Notes: generated from the letters alone by a model not told the origin. Positions 9,782-20,475 are shown, counted from the stretch's first letter. The stretch is 64,000 nt of DNA from Ferroplasma acidiphilum (GCF_002078355.1 NZ_CP015363.1:806001-870000); one strand, 5' to 3'. Made by a program: numbers and translations.

Positions 9782-11690
9782 CTGTGGGTAGTTGACCGAA
9801 CACAAGTTTTTTTCTGGCGTCATTTCTTTCCTGGTGTGTGGAGTCGCTTGTTAATGCGATGGATTGTATTCCAGATTCCTGGAAATAGTGGGCCATAAAC
9901 TTTGCATGGGCTTTTGTAACGCAAAATCCTAGGGCTTTCATGCTGTCAATATCTGTGCTATATTCCCGTACAGCGTCTATGATTAATTTAGCTCTTTCTC
10001 TGGCTCCACTATTCTTAACGTATAAGTTCTCCAGTTCAGATACATCATATGAGCCCTTTTTCCATGCTATGTTTTCAAGGTCAACAGAGTCTGTTATTCC
10101 GAAATACTGGAATGGGCAGAGAAGATGCTGATCTATAGCCTCGGGAAGCCTTATTTCTGATGTAATATGATTATTGAAATATTTCAGGATATCCCTTCCA
10201 TCCATCCTTTCTGGAGTGGCAGTAAGTCCAAGCATAATTTCTGGATTGAAATGATTCAGGAGATTTGCATAGGATTTAGCTGCGGCATGGTGGAATTCAT
10301 CAATAATAATAAAATCATAATAATGCTTATCCAGTTGTAGATCTGGTCTTATAGATTCAAATGTCTGAATTGACATGAAGAGATGTTCATCTGATAATGG
10401 TTTGTAGTTCCCAACATATAAATTTCCAAATTCAGGATCTTTCAGCACATTTCTGAAGCAGGCAATGCTTTGCTTGAGGATTTCCTCCCGATGGGCTATG
10501 AAGAGAAGGCGATTGGAGCTATCAGGATGTTCTCTAACAAATTGTTTATAATCAAATGCTGAAATGATGGTTTTTCCAGTACCTGTAGCTGAAACAACAA
10601 GATTGTGGTAATTTCCCCGTAATTGCCTGTCTGCCCTCAATTCTTCCAGGATTTTTGATTGATATGGGTAGGGATGAAAATCAAAAGAATATTCATTGCC
10701 GCTATTGTTAATTGAAGATTCATTTTTCAGGGCTTTGTTTAATCGAGCCAGTTGATCCGGCGAGAAACTTTCAAACGCTTCAGAACTCCAGTATGAATCA
10801 AAAGTTGCATCTATTTTATCAAAAACATCCTGCATGTCAATCTTTGTTATCTTCAAGTTCCATTCAAGTCCACTGGATATCGCTGCACCTGAGAGATTCG
10901 AAGAGCCAACATAAGCTGTTGAATATCCTGTGTTTCTTAGGAATATATATGTTTTCGCATGCATCCTTGTATTTTTTGTATCGTATGATATCTTTATCTC
11001 TGTATTGGTCAATTTGGCTAATTCTTCAATAGCTTTAATATCCGTTACTCCCATGTAAGTGGTTGTTATGACCCTTAATTTCCCACCATTATCTGTAAAT
11101 TCCTTCAACTTTTTTATTATTAACCTTAATCCAGTCCACTTTATGAATGATACCAGCATATCTACCTGATCAGATGTTTGTATCTCTTTCTGCAACTCAT
11201 AATAAAATTGTGGCTCATTTGATGAACCGGTGAAAAGGGAACTGTATGCAACAGATGTGTCCGGCCTGATTGTTAAATCGATTTTTTTATTTTCATTATT
11301 TTTAGGATATGCGGAAAGCAAAATCTTTGGGGGTGATTCTATATTATCACAATTTTGTTCTGTCTTGCTGCTTATTTTGTCCAGAGGATTATTGATATGA
11401 ATTTTCTCTTTGGATGTACTTTCTCTCCCATCGCTGTTTATTTTATCTAAAAGATTATTGACGAAATCCAGACGGTCTGAAACAGGTAGACGTTTATCTT
11501 CCATAATGTCCAGCCTATGTTTCGTTCTTTCACCAACATATGCAGCTAATATCCGTGATAGTTGATCATTAACAAGTGCCTTTTCCAGTGATTCAATTTC
11601 TGTGTTATTGTTTAGCTCATTTCTCAGGCAAAAATTTATCAGTTTTTCATACAATCCCTTTTCAAGCATAACTTTATTGCATTTTTCCAA
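9720..11690 (-). CDS. PLD-nuclease/SF2-helicase fusion, C-terminus lost to TnpB insertion
   Basis: The 656-aa frame has three parts. An N-terminal helical region (1-135) comes first. A phospholipase D-like domain follows, with H244/K246 and GSSN at 262-265. The third part is an SF2 helicase with GTGKT (370-374), DEFH (464-467), TATP (490-493) and the start of the second RecA domain. This is the order of the SSL2-like helicases that usually continue into a DUF3427 region. After KKLVFGQ, near 9798, the frame enters the IS605 end and stops, so motif VI and the C-terminus are missing. Relatives are linked to DNA repair or defence. Loss of motif VI should abolish helicase activity. Confidence 0.75.
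   Translation of the reverse strand: MEKCNKVMLEKGLYEKLINFCLRNELNNNTEIESLEKALVNDQLSRILAAYVGERTKHRLDIMEDKRLPVSDRLDFVNNLLDKINSDGRESTSKEKIHINNPLDKISSKTEQNCDNIESPPKILLSAYPKNNENKKIDLTIRPDTSVAYSSLFTGSSNEPQFYYELQKEIQTSDQVDMLVSFIKWTGLRLIIKKLKEFTDNGGKLRVITTTYMGVTDIKAIEELAKLTNTEIKISYDTKNTRMHAKTYIFLRNTGYSTAYVGSSNLSGAAISSGLEWNLKITKIDMQDVFDKIDATFDSYWSSEAFESFSPDQLARLNKALKNESSINNSGNEYSFDFHPYPYQSKILEELRADRQLRGNYHNLVVSATGTGKTIISAFDYKQFVREHPDSSNRLLFIAHREEILKQSIACFRNVLKDPEFGNLYVGNYKPLSDEHLFMSIQTFESIRPDLQLDKHYYDFIIIDEFHHAAAKSYANLLNHFNPEIMLGLTATPERMDGRDILKYFNNHITSEIRLPEAIDQHLLCPFQYFGITDSVDLENIAWKKGSYDVSELENLYVKNSGARERAKLIIDAVREYSTDIDSMKALGFCVTKAHAKFMAHYFQESGIQSIALTSDSTHQERNDARKKLVFGQLPTAKAVSLQLGCHNGQKNHPLQ
9769..9788. 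repeat. Right-end hairpin of the IS605-type element
   Basis: Stem CTCAC/GTGGG with an inner GC/GC pair overlaps the tnpB stop codon and is followed by gtagttgac, a typical IS605 right end. In active relatives this region is also the 3' part of the guide RNA scaffold. The host helicase sequence resumes immediately afterwards. Confidence 0.55.
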
Positions 11691-11999
11691 TTGATAATAA
11701 TATTTCTATTTCCGAAGTTTTAATTTACCTTATAAGCAGTCTGAACAGACAAAATTGAATATTACCATGGAAATCGCATTATAATTCAACTTAACCGGTA
11801 TATTTTAAATTGCCTGATATGCGGAAAAGTGTAAATTAATAAGTTTATTGAATGCTCAAGATACTTTGCCTGGATTTGCTATATAATTCCATAGCTTTGA
11901 TAATGGCTATATTATATTGATAGGGAAAATACCATTTGATTTGCATGAAATTTATAATATCCAATAATTATTATATATAGATTCTGAATATATGCATAT
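11691..11999. other. Intergenic interval, nothing recognised
   Basis: 309 bp between the divergent helicase and the unknown gene at 12000. AT-rich; it must hold both promoters, but no specific element stands out. Confidence 0.4.
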
Positions 12000-12653
12000 A
12001 TGCAGCAATCCGGTAAAAAACCAAAAGTAACAAAAAGGGGAAACATTAAAAATGACGTAATTAACATTCTAAATGAAAATAAAGCCTTTAAATGGATGCT
12101 CAATACAGGTGTTGTTAATTATAATTCATTATCACGTATAATCCAGAATCAAATAAAAGAGAAATATAATTATACCCCCAAAATTAATACAATTTCAACA
12201 ATTTTAAGGAAAGATTATGATGCTACCAGGCAAAAAACTACAAACAACCCTTTTTCTGACATGAAAATTAATATTATTACAGGACTTTCACTTTTATACT
12301 GTGATTATGACGATGAGGCTATGAGAGCATATTATCCTTATTCACGTGCAATACGTATAACGCCAGAGAGCCATACTATGTGGGTTATGATTTCAGGGGA
12401 AACACCGGAAAATATAAAAAAAACATATCCTGAAAAGTTATATGGTGATTTTATAGAAATTAACATAACAATAGACAGGGAGAAAATAAATGAGGAATCA
12501 ATACAGACCTTTATGGAAACTTTGTCATTCAATTACATAAATGTTTCACAGCTTATGATATCAAATGACGGCTTTGAATTATTTATCAGCGCAAGGTATC
12601 TTCCCATGGTGCTGAGATTAATAGAAGCAATAAAATCAAACAGATACCTTTAA
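12000..12653 (+). CDS. Unknown conserved-looking protein with N-terminal helical domain
   Basis: The 217-aa product is not recognised. Residues about 15-75 (LNENKAFKWMLNTGVVNYNSLSRII and the segment after it) look like a helical, possibly winged-helix DNA-binding region. Residues 85-215 look like mixed alpha/beta with repeated hydrophobic strands, reminiscent of ACT-like regulatory domains (inference only). The start ATG at 12000 follows AT-rich DNA without a Shine-Dalgarno, as in leaderless genes. The upstream 310 bp to the helicase start contain nothing I can identify. It may be a regulator. Confidence 0.5.
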   Translation: MQQSGKKPKVTKRGNIKNDVINILNENKAFKWMLNTGVVNYNSLSRIIQNQIKEKYNYTPKINTISTILRKDYDATRQKTTNNPFSDMKINIITGLSLLYCDYDDEAMRAYYPYSRAIRITPESHTMWVMISGETPENIKKTYPEKLYGDFIEINITIDREKINEESIQTFMETLSFNYINVSQLMISNDGFELFISARYLPMVLRLIEAIKSNRYL

Positions 12654-12769
12654 CCTTATCCTGAAATTTTTATATTAGGGCGTTGCATCGGGGTTAATCT
12701 CATTTAAGATTATTATAAATAGTAAATCACAATTAAGAATTATTAAATAGTAAATTAAAATATATATTT

Positions 12770-13528
12770 ATGTTCTATCTCTTCTATTTAGAATTCATCA
12801 TACTGGGAATAATTGTGGGGGCATTAACCGGTGTACTTGGTTCCAGTGGAGTTGTTGCTGTTGTTCCTGCTTTGATAATTATAAATTCTGAATTACCCCA
12901 GGAGGCCATTGGCACAAGCCTGTTAATCGATGTAATTACATCAGTTATGGTTGCGTATGTATATTTTAAACGTGGCAGGGTAAATATCAAAAAGGGAATA
13001 CCTATGATCCTGGGAGCTATCATAGGTTCACAGATTGGTGTAAGAATAGCATTTCTTATTCCAGCTGAATCTGTAAAAATTGGTTTTGCCGTTTTTATAA
13101 TTGCTATGGGTATTTATTCACTCATAAGAAGAAAAGAAATGCAAAATACCAAAGATACTCAAAGATTATTAAATATCAAGCCCTGGGAAATTGTATTGAT
13201 TACAATACCGGTAGGGCTTGCAACCGGGATACTTGGAGCAAGTGGTGGAATAATGTTTTTGATAATATCAATTTTAATATTAAAACTTGATATAAAAACA
13301 GCTGTGGGAACATCTACCTTCTCTATGATTATATCTGCTTCTTCCGGAACTGTCGGGTATCTAATTGCCGGCCATATCATGATAATAGCGGCTCTCATTA
13401 TAGGCAGTATATCAATATTATCTGGACTTATCTTTTCCAGAATTGGAAATAACATAAATCCCTTATCAACATATAAAATCCTGGGAACTGTGTTTATAAT
13501 TATAGGAATTGTGCAGATAGTTTTATAG
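12770..13528 (+). CDS. TauE/SafE-family membrane transporter
   Basis: A 252-aa hydrophobic protein with about eight predicted helices in two similar halves. GALTGVLGSSGVVAVVPALI in the first half is mirrored by GLATGILGASGGIMFLIIS in the second, the repeated motif of the TauE/SafE family, which exports sulfite, sulfoacetate or related organic anions. The MFS gene follows after 10 bp on the same strand, so the two are probably one transcript. A TATA-like stretch lies just before the ATG. Confidence 0.88.
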   Translation: MFYLFYLEFIILGIIVGALTGVLGSSGVVAVVPALIIINSELPQEAIGTSLLIDVITSVMVAYVYFKRGRVNIKKGIPMILGAIIGSQIGVRIAFLIPAESVKIGFAVFIIAMGIYSLIRRKEMQNTKDTQRLLNIKPWEIVLITIPVGLATGILGASGGIMFLIISILILKLDIKTAVGTSTFSMIISASSGTVGYLIAGHIMIIAALIIGSISILSGLIFSRIGNNINPLSTYKILGTVFIIIGIVQIVL

Positions 13529-13538
13529 TGGTGGTTGT

Positions 13539-14762
13539 ATGGAGGCTAAAAAATATAAATGGTTTGTTCTCATAATAATGAGCGTTTCTGAATTGATGGT
13601 GATGAGTTTATGGTTTAGTGCATCCACCATAGCACCCGAACTGGAACCTGTATGGGGTATTTCCGGATTAGGTACCCTTATTGTAACTTTAATGGTACAG
13701 ATAGGCTTTGTTCTGGGTGCATTGATAAGTGCTACTCTGGGGCTGGCTGATAAAGTTAACCCAAGAAAATTATTCACCTTTTCTTCAATTATGAGTGCGA
13801 TATTTACGCTGTTATTTGTTCTATTATATCGCCATTTTTTAATTGAAATGGTTTTAATGCTATCAACCGGAATTATGATGGCAGGGGTTTACCCTGTGGC
13901 AGTTTTAATTGTATCAAGCTGGTTTCCCACGAGAAGAGGTTTAGCACTTGGTATAGTAATAGCCGGGCTAACGCTTGGAACTGCATTGCCACATATAATA
14001 CTGGATTTGCCATTTATTACGGAATGGAGGGCATTGATGGAATTTTCATCGTTGTTATCCATTCTGGGTGGGGCTATGGTTTTATTTGCTTTGCACGATG
14101 ATAAAAATCAGATAAAAGCACCTAAATTTAAATGGGATACAATAAAACAGATAATAAAAAATAAACCGGTGATGCTTGCAAATTTCGGTTATTTTGGACA
14201 CATGTGGGAACTGTATGCTATGTGGACGTGGATTCCAATATTTCTCCTATCAAGTTTTGCCTTTTATTATACGGGAAGCAGGTTATTGTTTATAACGGGA
14301 ATTGCTTCATTTTCAATTATAGGATTATCCGGTGTAACAGGGTCTGTCCTTGGTGGGGTTATATCTGACCGGATAGGGAGAACCTTATCTACGTCCATAT
14401 ACCTCAGTATAAGCGGAACAGCCGCCATATTAATAGGATTAACATATAGAGCTGTCCCGTATATTACAATAATTGTAGGTATTGTCTGGGGAATAACCGC
14501 CATAGCAGATTCAGCACAATTTTCTACCGCTGTCACAGAATTAAGTAACGATGCAATAAGGGGGAGTGCATTAACGTTTCAAATGGCTGTAGGTTTTTTA
14601 ATAACCGTTGGATCAATTTATGCTATAGATATATTGAGAAATATTGTAGGCTGGCACTGGGCATTTTCATTTCTTTCAATCGGCGCATTCGCCGGTATGA
14701 TTTCAATGATAAGACTAAGATATAAAAAAGAATCTTTATTAATGTGCCATGGAAAAAGGTAG
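13539..14762 (+). CDS. MFS transporter, CynX/NarK-like
   Basis: The 407-aa, 12-helix permease contains LGLADKVNPRK and LGGVISDRIGRTLS, the paired MFS A motifs, and SLWFSASTIAPEL in helix 1 as in several anion permeases. It follows the TauE-like gene by 10 bp with GTGGTGGT just before the ATG, which could serve as a weak ribosome site. Pairing with TauE/SafE suggests both handle small anions, but this is an inference from context. The protein looks full length. Confidence 0.85.
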   Translation: MEAKKYKWFVLIIMSVSELMVMSLWFSASTIAPELEPVWGISGLGTLIVTLMVQIGFVLGALISATLGLADKVNPRKLFTFSSIMSAIFTLLFVLLYRHFLIEMVLMLSTGIMMAGVYPVAVLIVSSWFPTRRGLALGIVIAGLTLGTALPHIILDLPFITEWRALMEFSSLLSILGGAMVLFALHDDKNQIKAPKFKWDTIKQIIKNKPVMLANFGYFGHMWELYAMWTWIPIFLLSSFAFYYTGSRLLFITGIASFSIIGLSGVTGSVLGGVISDRIGRTLSTSIYLSISGTAAILIGLTYRAVPYITIIVGIVWGITAIADSAQFSTAVTELSNDAIRGSALTFQMAVGFLITVGSIYAIDILRNIVGWHWAFSFLSIGAFAGMISMIRLRYKKESLLMCHGKR

Positions 14763-15010
14763 TGCATTACGGAAACAATGCAAGGACAGGAAGAATTTAA
14801 ACATAAATAGTCATATAAACAATAGAAGATAATTTAACATTGTTAACCGGAAATCCCCGGTCATTTTATCCAGAACAGCATTTAAAGAGCCTATCTATGT
14901 CTGGATTCATAGAGAGTCAGCTAACTATATTAATGAGCCTATTCAATTTCTATATTGTCTTATCCCCTGATATTAGTAAATAACTTTTTATATTAACCTG
15001 TAATCAAATT

Positions 15011-16387
15011 ATGATAATTATGATACAGCAATTTATAAACAGGAAATATGAATTAAATTTTCTTAATAAAAAATATGATGAGGATAAACCACAATTAATA
15101 ATAATATATGGCCGGAGAAGAATAGGAAAAACTGAACTTATCAAAGAGTTTATTTCCGGAAAAAAGACGGTATATCATTTATGCACAGCAGACAGTATAG
15201 AGGAGAATATAACATATTTAAAATCAGAATTTTCCAGTATTACAGGCAAGTCGTATTTTTTGAATCTTGAAGTGGACCTGTTTACCCTGTTTAAATACCT
15301 AATAGATGAAATTAAAGATGAAAAAATCATAATAGCATTAGATGAAATTACCTATCTAGTTTCATTAAATAAAGGTATTCTATCCATATTCCAGAAAATA
15401 TATGATGAATTAATGGTAAATTCCAGACTGTTTATTATCTTTTCAGGTTCAAGCATAAGCATGATGGAGGATGAGATTTTAAATTTCAAGTCGCCGGTAT
15501 ATGGCAGGAGAACCGGTAGTTTAGAAATATCTGGCTTCGATCCGAATTTAATAGAATATTTTTATCCTGGAGATTTCGAAGATATTGTGAAAATACATTC
15601 AATTTTTGGAAATGTCCCATTCTACCTTTCCCTGATAGATAAAAATCAGAATATTGAATGGAATATCAAAAATATAATACTCTCAAAGGGGGAGATATTA
15701 TATGAAGAACCAAAAATACTGTTGAAAGAAGAATTCCGGGAACCCAGGATATATGAAATGATTTTAAAAAGAATATCGGAGGGTAAAAATACATATGGAG
15801 AGCTGCAGAATGCACTCCATCTAGATTCCGGAAATATCTCCAGGTATCTGGAAACCCTTATTTCCAGTAGATTCATCAAATATATTATCCCTCTTAATCA
15901 AAAAAGGCGTGGAATCTATGAAATTAATGATTATTTTTTAAATTTTTATTATAAGTTTGTAGATCCAAATAGGTCTGACCTGGAGCTGGGGAATATTGAG
16001 AGCGTTTTTAAAAAAATCAATAATAATTTAAATACATTCTACGGGCATACCTTTGAAAGAATTGCACTTGAAATGGTTTCCAGGGGAATAATACCTATCC
16101 CGATTCACAATTTCCAGGTTAACAAATTCTGGCATAAAGATGTTGAAATAGATGGAGTTGCTACTAACGACAAAAATGATGTTGTCTTTATAGAAATTAA
16201 ATTTGTACCAGATGTTGACGGAATAAAAATATACAACGAATTAAAATATAAATCATTAAGTGTTAATATTAAAAGGAATAAAGAGTATTATATGATTATT
16301 GCAAAATCTTTTAAAACAAAGAGTAACGAAGCAATCAATGTGGATTTTGCCGATATAAATAAGATAATAAAAAAATTGAATAAATAG
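15011..16387 (+). CDS. Archaeal ATPase with C-terminal DUF234-type domain
   Basis: The 458-aa protein has the P-loop IIYGRRRIGKTELI at about residues 31-44, a Walker B-like IIALDEITYLV near 115 and a sensor-like LFIIFSGSSISMM. A winged-helix segment (TYGELQNALHLDSGNISRYL) follows. The C-terminal domain has EIDGVATND and VVFIEIKF, a nuclease-like E-x-K arrangement typical of DUF234. These proteins are abundant in archaea; their function is poorly defined. ATG codons at 15011 and 15020 are both possible. A TATA-like box lies at 14984-14995. A degraded relative begins at 62722. Confidence 0.87.
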   Translation: MIIMIQQFINRKYELNFLNKKYDEDKPQLIIIYGRRRIGKTELIKEFISGKKTVYHLCTADSIEENITYLKSEFSSITGKSYFLNLEVDLFTLFKYLIDEIKDEKIIIALDEITYLVSLNKGILSIFQKIYDELMVNSRLFIIFSGSSISMMEDEILNFKSPVYGRRTGSLEISGFDPNLIEYFYPGDFEDIVKIHSIFGNVPFYLSLIDKNQNIEWNIKNIILSKGEILYEEPKILLKEEFREPRIYEMILKRISEGKNTYGELQNALHLDSGNISRYLETLISSRFIKYIIPLNQKRRGIYEINDYFLNFYYKFVDPNRSDLELGNIESVFKKINNNLNTFYGHTFERIALEMVSRGIIPIPIHNFQVNKFWHKDVEIDGVATNDKNDVVFIEIKFVPDVDGIKIYNELKYKSLSVNIKRNKEYYMIIAKSFKTKSNEAINVDFADINKIIKKLNK

Positions 16388-16472
16388 AGATAATCCGGTC
16401 AAGCGTGCAGAACGAATATCATATTTAATTTTAAAATAAGAAATTATATATTCAATCAAATTATATATTTAC

Positions 16473-17171
16473 ATGTGTAGGATGTTTGCCTATAAAGGCA
16501 ATTCACAGGAAGAATTAAATAATTTATATAATGCCTTGAAAGAATCTGCAAGAAATGATACAATAGGAAGCAAATTCGGGTATGCAAATCATCCCGACGG
16601 TTTCGGGTACGTAATATACAACGGGCAAAATATTTACTATTATAGATCTGAAAACCCCATATATGAAGAAAATGTGAAATTGCCCGAGGTCACTGGAGAT
16701 ATGTATGCCATTTTCCTTGCAAGAAAGGCTTCGGGGAAAAAACACATGGGAGTTATGTATTCACACCCTTTTATGGATGACTATAGCAATAATCTGATCT
16801 ATCTTGCACATAATGGTTCTGTATCTGAAGATGAATTAAAAAAGGAATTAAATTACAGGTATGACGCTTCTGATTCAGAACTGGCATTAAAGTATATTTC
16901 GAAATATGGAATTAATTCAGATACAATAAATAATCTTATGAAAAATTACACAACATCATCCTTAAACCTTCTGATGTTATCTATTTCGAAAACTGATAAA
17001 AAAAGGTCATTATATTATTTAAATTACTATATAAATAAAGATAAACATGAATATAGTGATATGTATAAAGTGCACCTAACTCATGGTGATGCCGTAATTT
17101 CCTCAACATTGAGGTTGCATGGTATAAACACAGATGAAAAAGTTCCCTTTGGGAAACTTATGGAATTATAA
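16473..17171 (+). CDS. Class II glutamine amidotransferase domain protein
   Basis: The 232-aa protein begins MCRMFAYKG. After Met removal Cys2 would be the N-terminal nucleophile of Ntn-type (class II) amidotransferases, which release ammonia from glutamine. HPDGFGYVIY and YLAHNGSVSEDEL are characteristic glutaminase-domain motifs. There is no synthase domain, as in the YafJ-like group. The ATG directly follows a TATA-like region, suggesting a leaderless mRNA. A paralogue follows at 17373; the pair probably arose by tandem duplication. Confidence 0.87.
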   Translation: MCRMFAYKGNSQEELNNLYNALKESARNDTIGSKFGYANHPDGFGYVIYNGQNIYYYRSENPIYEENVKLPEVTGDMYAIFLARKASGKKHMGVMYSHPFMDDYSNNLIYLAHNGSVSEDELKKELNYRYDASDSELALKYISKYGINSDTINNLMKNYTTSSLNLLMLSISKTDKKRSLYYLNYYINKDKHEYSDMYKVHLTHGDAVISSTLRLHGINTDEKVPFGKLMEL

Positions 17172-17372
17172 TTTGTTCTTCTAATAATTTATATGATTGT
17201 TAAATGTTGCAAACCTGAGTTTTCTCTTATTTTTTTATAAAATACCATTTTTGCGGGCAATATTATGATATGGATTTCACTTAGTCTGAGTAAGATGAAT
17301 ACAGACTTCCTAAATTGGGCCTCTTTGACGGTAACTCATAATTATTATATTATGAAACCTTATATATTCTAT

Positions 17373-18074
17373 ATGTGCAGAATGTTTGGTTATGTGGGGT
17401 ATTCCAATGAGGAGCTGGATGAGCTTTACTCTGCCTTGATAGAAGCCTCACGTAAGGATAAAATAGGGGAGAAATATGGTTACTCGAGCCATGATGATGG
17501 ATTTGGAATTGCCGTTTATACGGAAGATAACCTATTTCATTTCAGGTCTACAAAGCCGATATATAAAGAAAAATTAAATTTGCCTGAATTTAATGGAAAG
17601 ATATATGCTATATTCCATGCATTGAATGCACATGACAAGGATTTAATCTCTCCAATTTTTGAACATCCATTCATAGCTTCCAATGGAAATCAGGTTATGT
17701 ATATGGCGCATAATGGAGTTGTAGATAAGCAACAATTAATGGAGAATCTGGGGATTAAGGGCGTATATAATGATACTGAGGCTGCACTTGAATACCTTAA
17801 TAAGAATGGCCTGAATAGCATATCTGATCTTGAGGATTATACTAAAAGCTCTCTAAATGTGATAATTCTTAATCTGGATAAGAAGAGTAGAAGCGGTACA
17901 ATATATTTTAAAAATTTTTACCATTATAAAAGCAAAAGTGATTACCTCGACATGTATACTGCAGTATTGCCCCATGGTAAGGCAGTCGTTTCATCAACAT
18001 TAACCCTGTACGGGATAGATAGATATGCCAGGGTTAACACACAATCTATGACGAATCTTGAAGAAATACATTAA
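17373..18074 (+). CDS. Class II glutamine amidotransferase domain protein (paralogue)
   Basis: The open frame extends upstream to 17265, but the real start must be the ATG at 17373, which gives MCRMFGYVG and places the catalytic Cys at position 2. The protein is then 233 aa, like its neighbour at 16473. It keeps SHDDGFGIAVY and MYMAHNGVVDKQQL. It differs clearly from the upstream copy, so the duplication is old. Separate upstream AT-rich sequence suggests its own promoter. The ammonia acceptor is unknown. Confidence 0.87.
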   Translation: MCRMFGYVGYSNEELDELYSALIEASRKDKIGEKYGYSSHDDGFGIAVYTEDNLFHFRSTKPIYKEKLNLPEFNGKIYAIFHALNAHDKDLISPIFEHPFIASNGNQVMYMAHNGVVDKQQLMENLGIKGVYNDTEAALEYLNKNGLNSISDLEDYTKSSLNVIILNLDKKSRSGTIYFKNFYHYKSKSDYLDMYTAVLPHGKAVVSSTLTLYGIDRYARVNTQSMTNLEEIH

Positions 18075-18378
18075 CTGTTACAATAATATCTACTTTTTTT
18101 TAAATAGATTTAACACTTGTATTAGTAGATCATTTATTTAATTGCGGGACATTATTGAAAGGTGGCAACGCATCTTATATCCAATGTAAAATACTGTTGC
18201 TGATACTGTATAAATAACGCATATAGAAGCAAAACCGTTCCGTGTGTGAGAATGTTACATAAATTATTAAAATGCTTGGACCTTTATATTCCACAAAAAG
18301 TTCAATTATCCGGATTAAGAATCAATTTATTCGTTAAATGTTTAGAAATATATTTATAGTATAAGAAGTTATATTTTT

Positions 18379-19557
18379 ATGGTCAAAAAAAATATTAAAA
18401 TAATAATTGCAGTGGTAATAGCTGTAATTATGGTAGGTGCAGCCTTTGCAGTTTTATACCATGCCCCTAAGGCACCGTTTACTGATGTCTCACAAACAGC
18501 AGCTACAGGTTCTTTAGATCCGGCAACCGCATTCTTCACAACGGATGGCCCATTGTTCACAGCATTATTTCAGGGATTAACAGAATTCAATGGCAGCAGT
18601 ACTACCCAGGTCGTTCCTGTTCTTGCCAGTTCCTATACGATCCACAATGACCAGAATTATACATTTAGTTTAAGGACTGATGCCAAATTTAGCAATAATC
18701 AATCAATAAACGCGACGTCTGTGTGGTTCTCGTTCTACCGTGGCCTTGTTATGGGCGGAGGCCCATACGTTTCGGATTATTCAGGTATATTATACAATGG
18801 AACAGCATACGCAAATACACAGATAGTACTTCCCTGGGGGATCATTGGTGCACTTAAATCTGCTGGCTACGGAGGAATGAACACAAATAATATGTCACAG
18901 AATTATAAAACGGCAGCCACAGACCTTGACAGTATTTTGTCGAACTTTAATTACAATTCTACGGAGATGAAAGTAATGTCTTTCGCTGACCAGGCAATTG
19001 TTGTTAATTCGAATTATAATGTATCTATTAATACACTGAATCCCTATTCATATCTGCTTCAGGACGTAGCAGGATGGTGGGGTGACATAGTAGAACCTTC
19101 ATATGTAGATGCGCACGGAGGAGTTACAAACAACACACAGAATTCATACATAAATTTAAACGGGGTTATAGGGTCAGGGCCATATGTGTTATCAAGTGTT
19201 GGAAAAGGCTTCTCTACAATAGTCCTTAAGGCAAATCCGAACTACTGGGTAACAAATGCAATGATTGCCAACGGCAGTGTGCCTTCAATTGCACAACCGG
19301 CACACATAAAAACTATTGTTATCAAGTATGGCCTGGATCATACAAGCCGTGTAGAAACATTCGATAAAAATCAATCTGCAATATCAACAGTATCACCGGG
19401 GTCCTTTAAAAGCATAATAAATGGGTTTTATGACAAATCAGAAGCCACCGGTTCACTCGTAAAAACATTTCCTGTTATTGGAACGTTCTATATCTCAATG
19501 AACGTTAAGAGATCATATACAAACAATACTTATTTCAGTAGTGTGTTGTATAATTAA
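18379..19557 (+). pseudogene. ABC transporter peptide-binding protein (SBP family 5), C-terminus lost to IS5
   Basis: The 392-aa frame starts with a basic N-terminus and a hydrophobic anchor (IIIAVVIAVIMVGAAFAVLY), then LDPATAFFTTDGPLFTALFQGL and YTFSLRTDAKFSNNQ. That is the pattern of family 5 oligopeptide-binding proteins, which are tethered outside the membrane. Relatives are usually much longer. Here the frame ends where the IS5-family element begins near 19550, so the C-terminal ligand lobe and any stalk are missing. No permease or ATPase gene follows. A TATA-like element precedes the ATG at 18379. Confidence 0.75.
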
Positions 19558-20475
19558 TAGGCATGTGTCATCCCTCTCATAATATTGTAATTGACTACCT
19601 TAAGAGCCAGTTCCTGTATAATATACTCTATTTTCTTAGCTTTTATTACCTCTGTCATTACTCTTTTTAATCCTGAAAAATATATTTCTACAATCCACCT
19701 TTTGCTATAGCTATTATTCTCTTTCCACTGTTCCATGGAGTTCTTTTTTATAAATCTCACAATCTTAGCCCTTGCATATGAACCTCTGGATTTGGTAGAA
19801 GCATTTTTCCTGGGTGGTATTACTGCATTATATCCAAACATATTGTAGATATATTTTGAATCATATCCCCTATCTCCAAATATTCTTAGAATATTATTTT
19901 TCATCTTACTCAATAGTTTTCTGGCAGCCTTAGAATCATGTGTATGCTCATCTGTAATTGTGAATGATAATACAGTAACATCTTTTAATGATATTATTAC
20001 ATGCAGTTTTATCCATCCCTTCCTTTTCCTATGCCATTTATGGCCTAAGTAATCTCCCCTTATTGTTATCTTATATCCAGTAGAATCTATAATGCAATCC
20101 AGCTTACTGTTAATATTATTCAATTCAGGCTTGATTCTCCTTATCCTCCTGAATATTTCACTGTATGATATTGATTTTATATTAGCTATAATTGCTAAGG
20201 ATCTTAACATGCCTTCAAGAGTTCTAAATGGTATATTGAATATAGATCGCAATCTGGCTAAATACATTATTAATGCATCAGGAACTTTGTATGGATGGCC
20301 TATTTTTCCACTATTCTTTTCCTCTAATAGAGTATCATAATCCTTTATAAATGATAAATCTGTAAGGTATTCTATTCTATCTACAAGTGATTCATTATAC
20401 TTTTCCCATCTCCTGTTTGAGCCAATCCAGTACCTTTTTATACTTCTATTTATTTTATTATCCTTAACTCGGCAC
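19554..20475 (-). CDS. IS5-family transposase, N-terminus fused to a neighbouring IS
   Basis: A DDE transposase of about 306-321 aa with D in CIIDSTGYK, D in FGDRGYDS and E in WIVEIYFSGLKR. The IS5/DDE_Tnp_1 layout is also seen in KWHRKRKGWIKLHV. The first residues of the open frame (MCRVK, and the upstream extension to 20519) come from the end of the IS1634-like element at 20462. The original start has therefore been displaced by that junction. The C-terminal side abuts the truncated solute-binding protein gene. Activity is uncertain. Confidence 0.8.
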
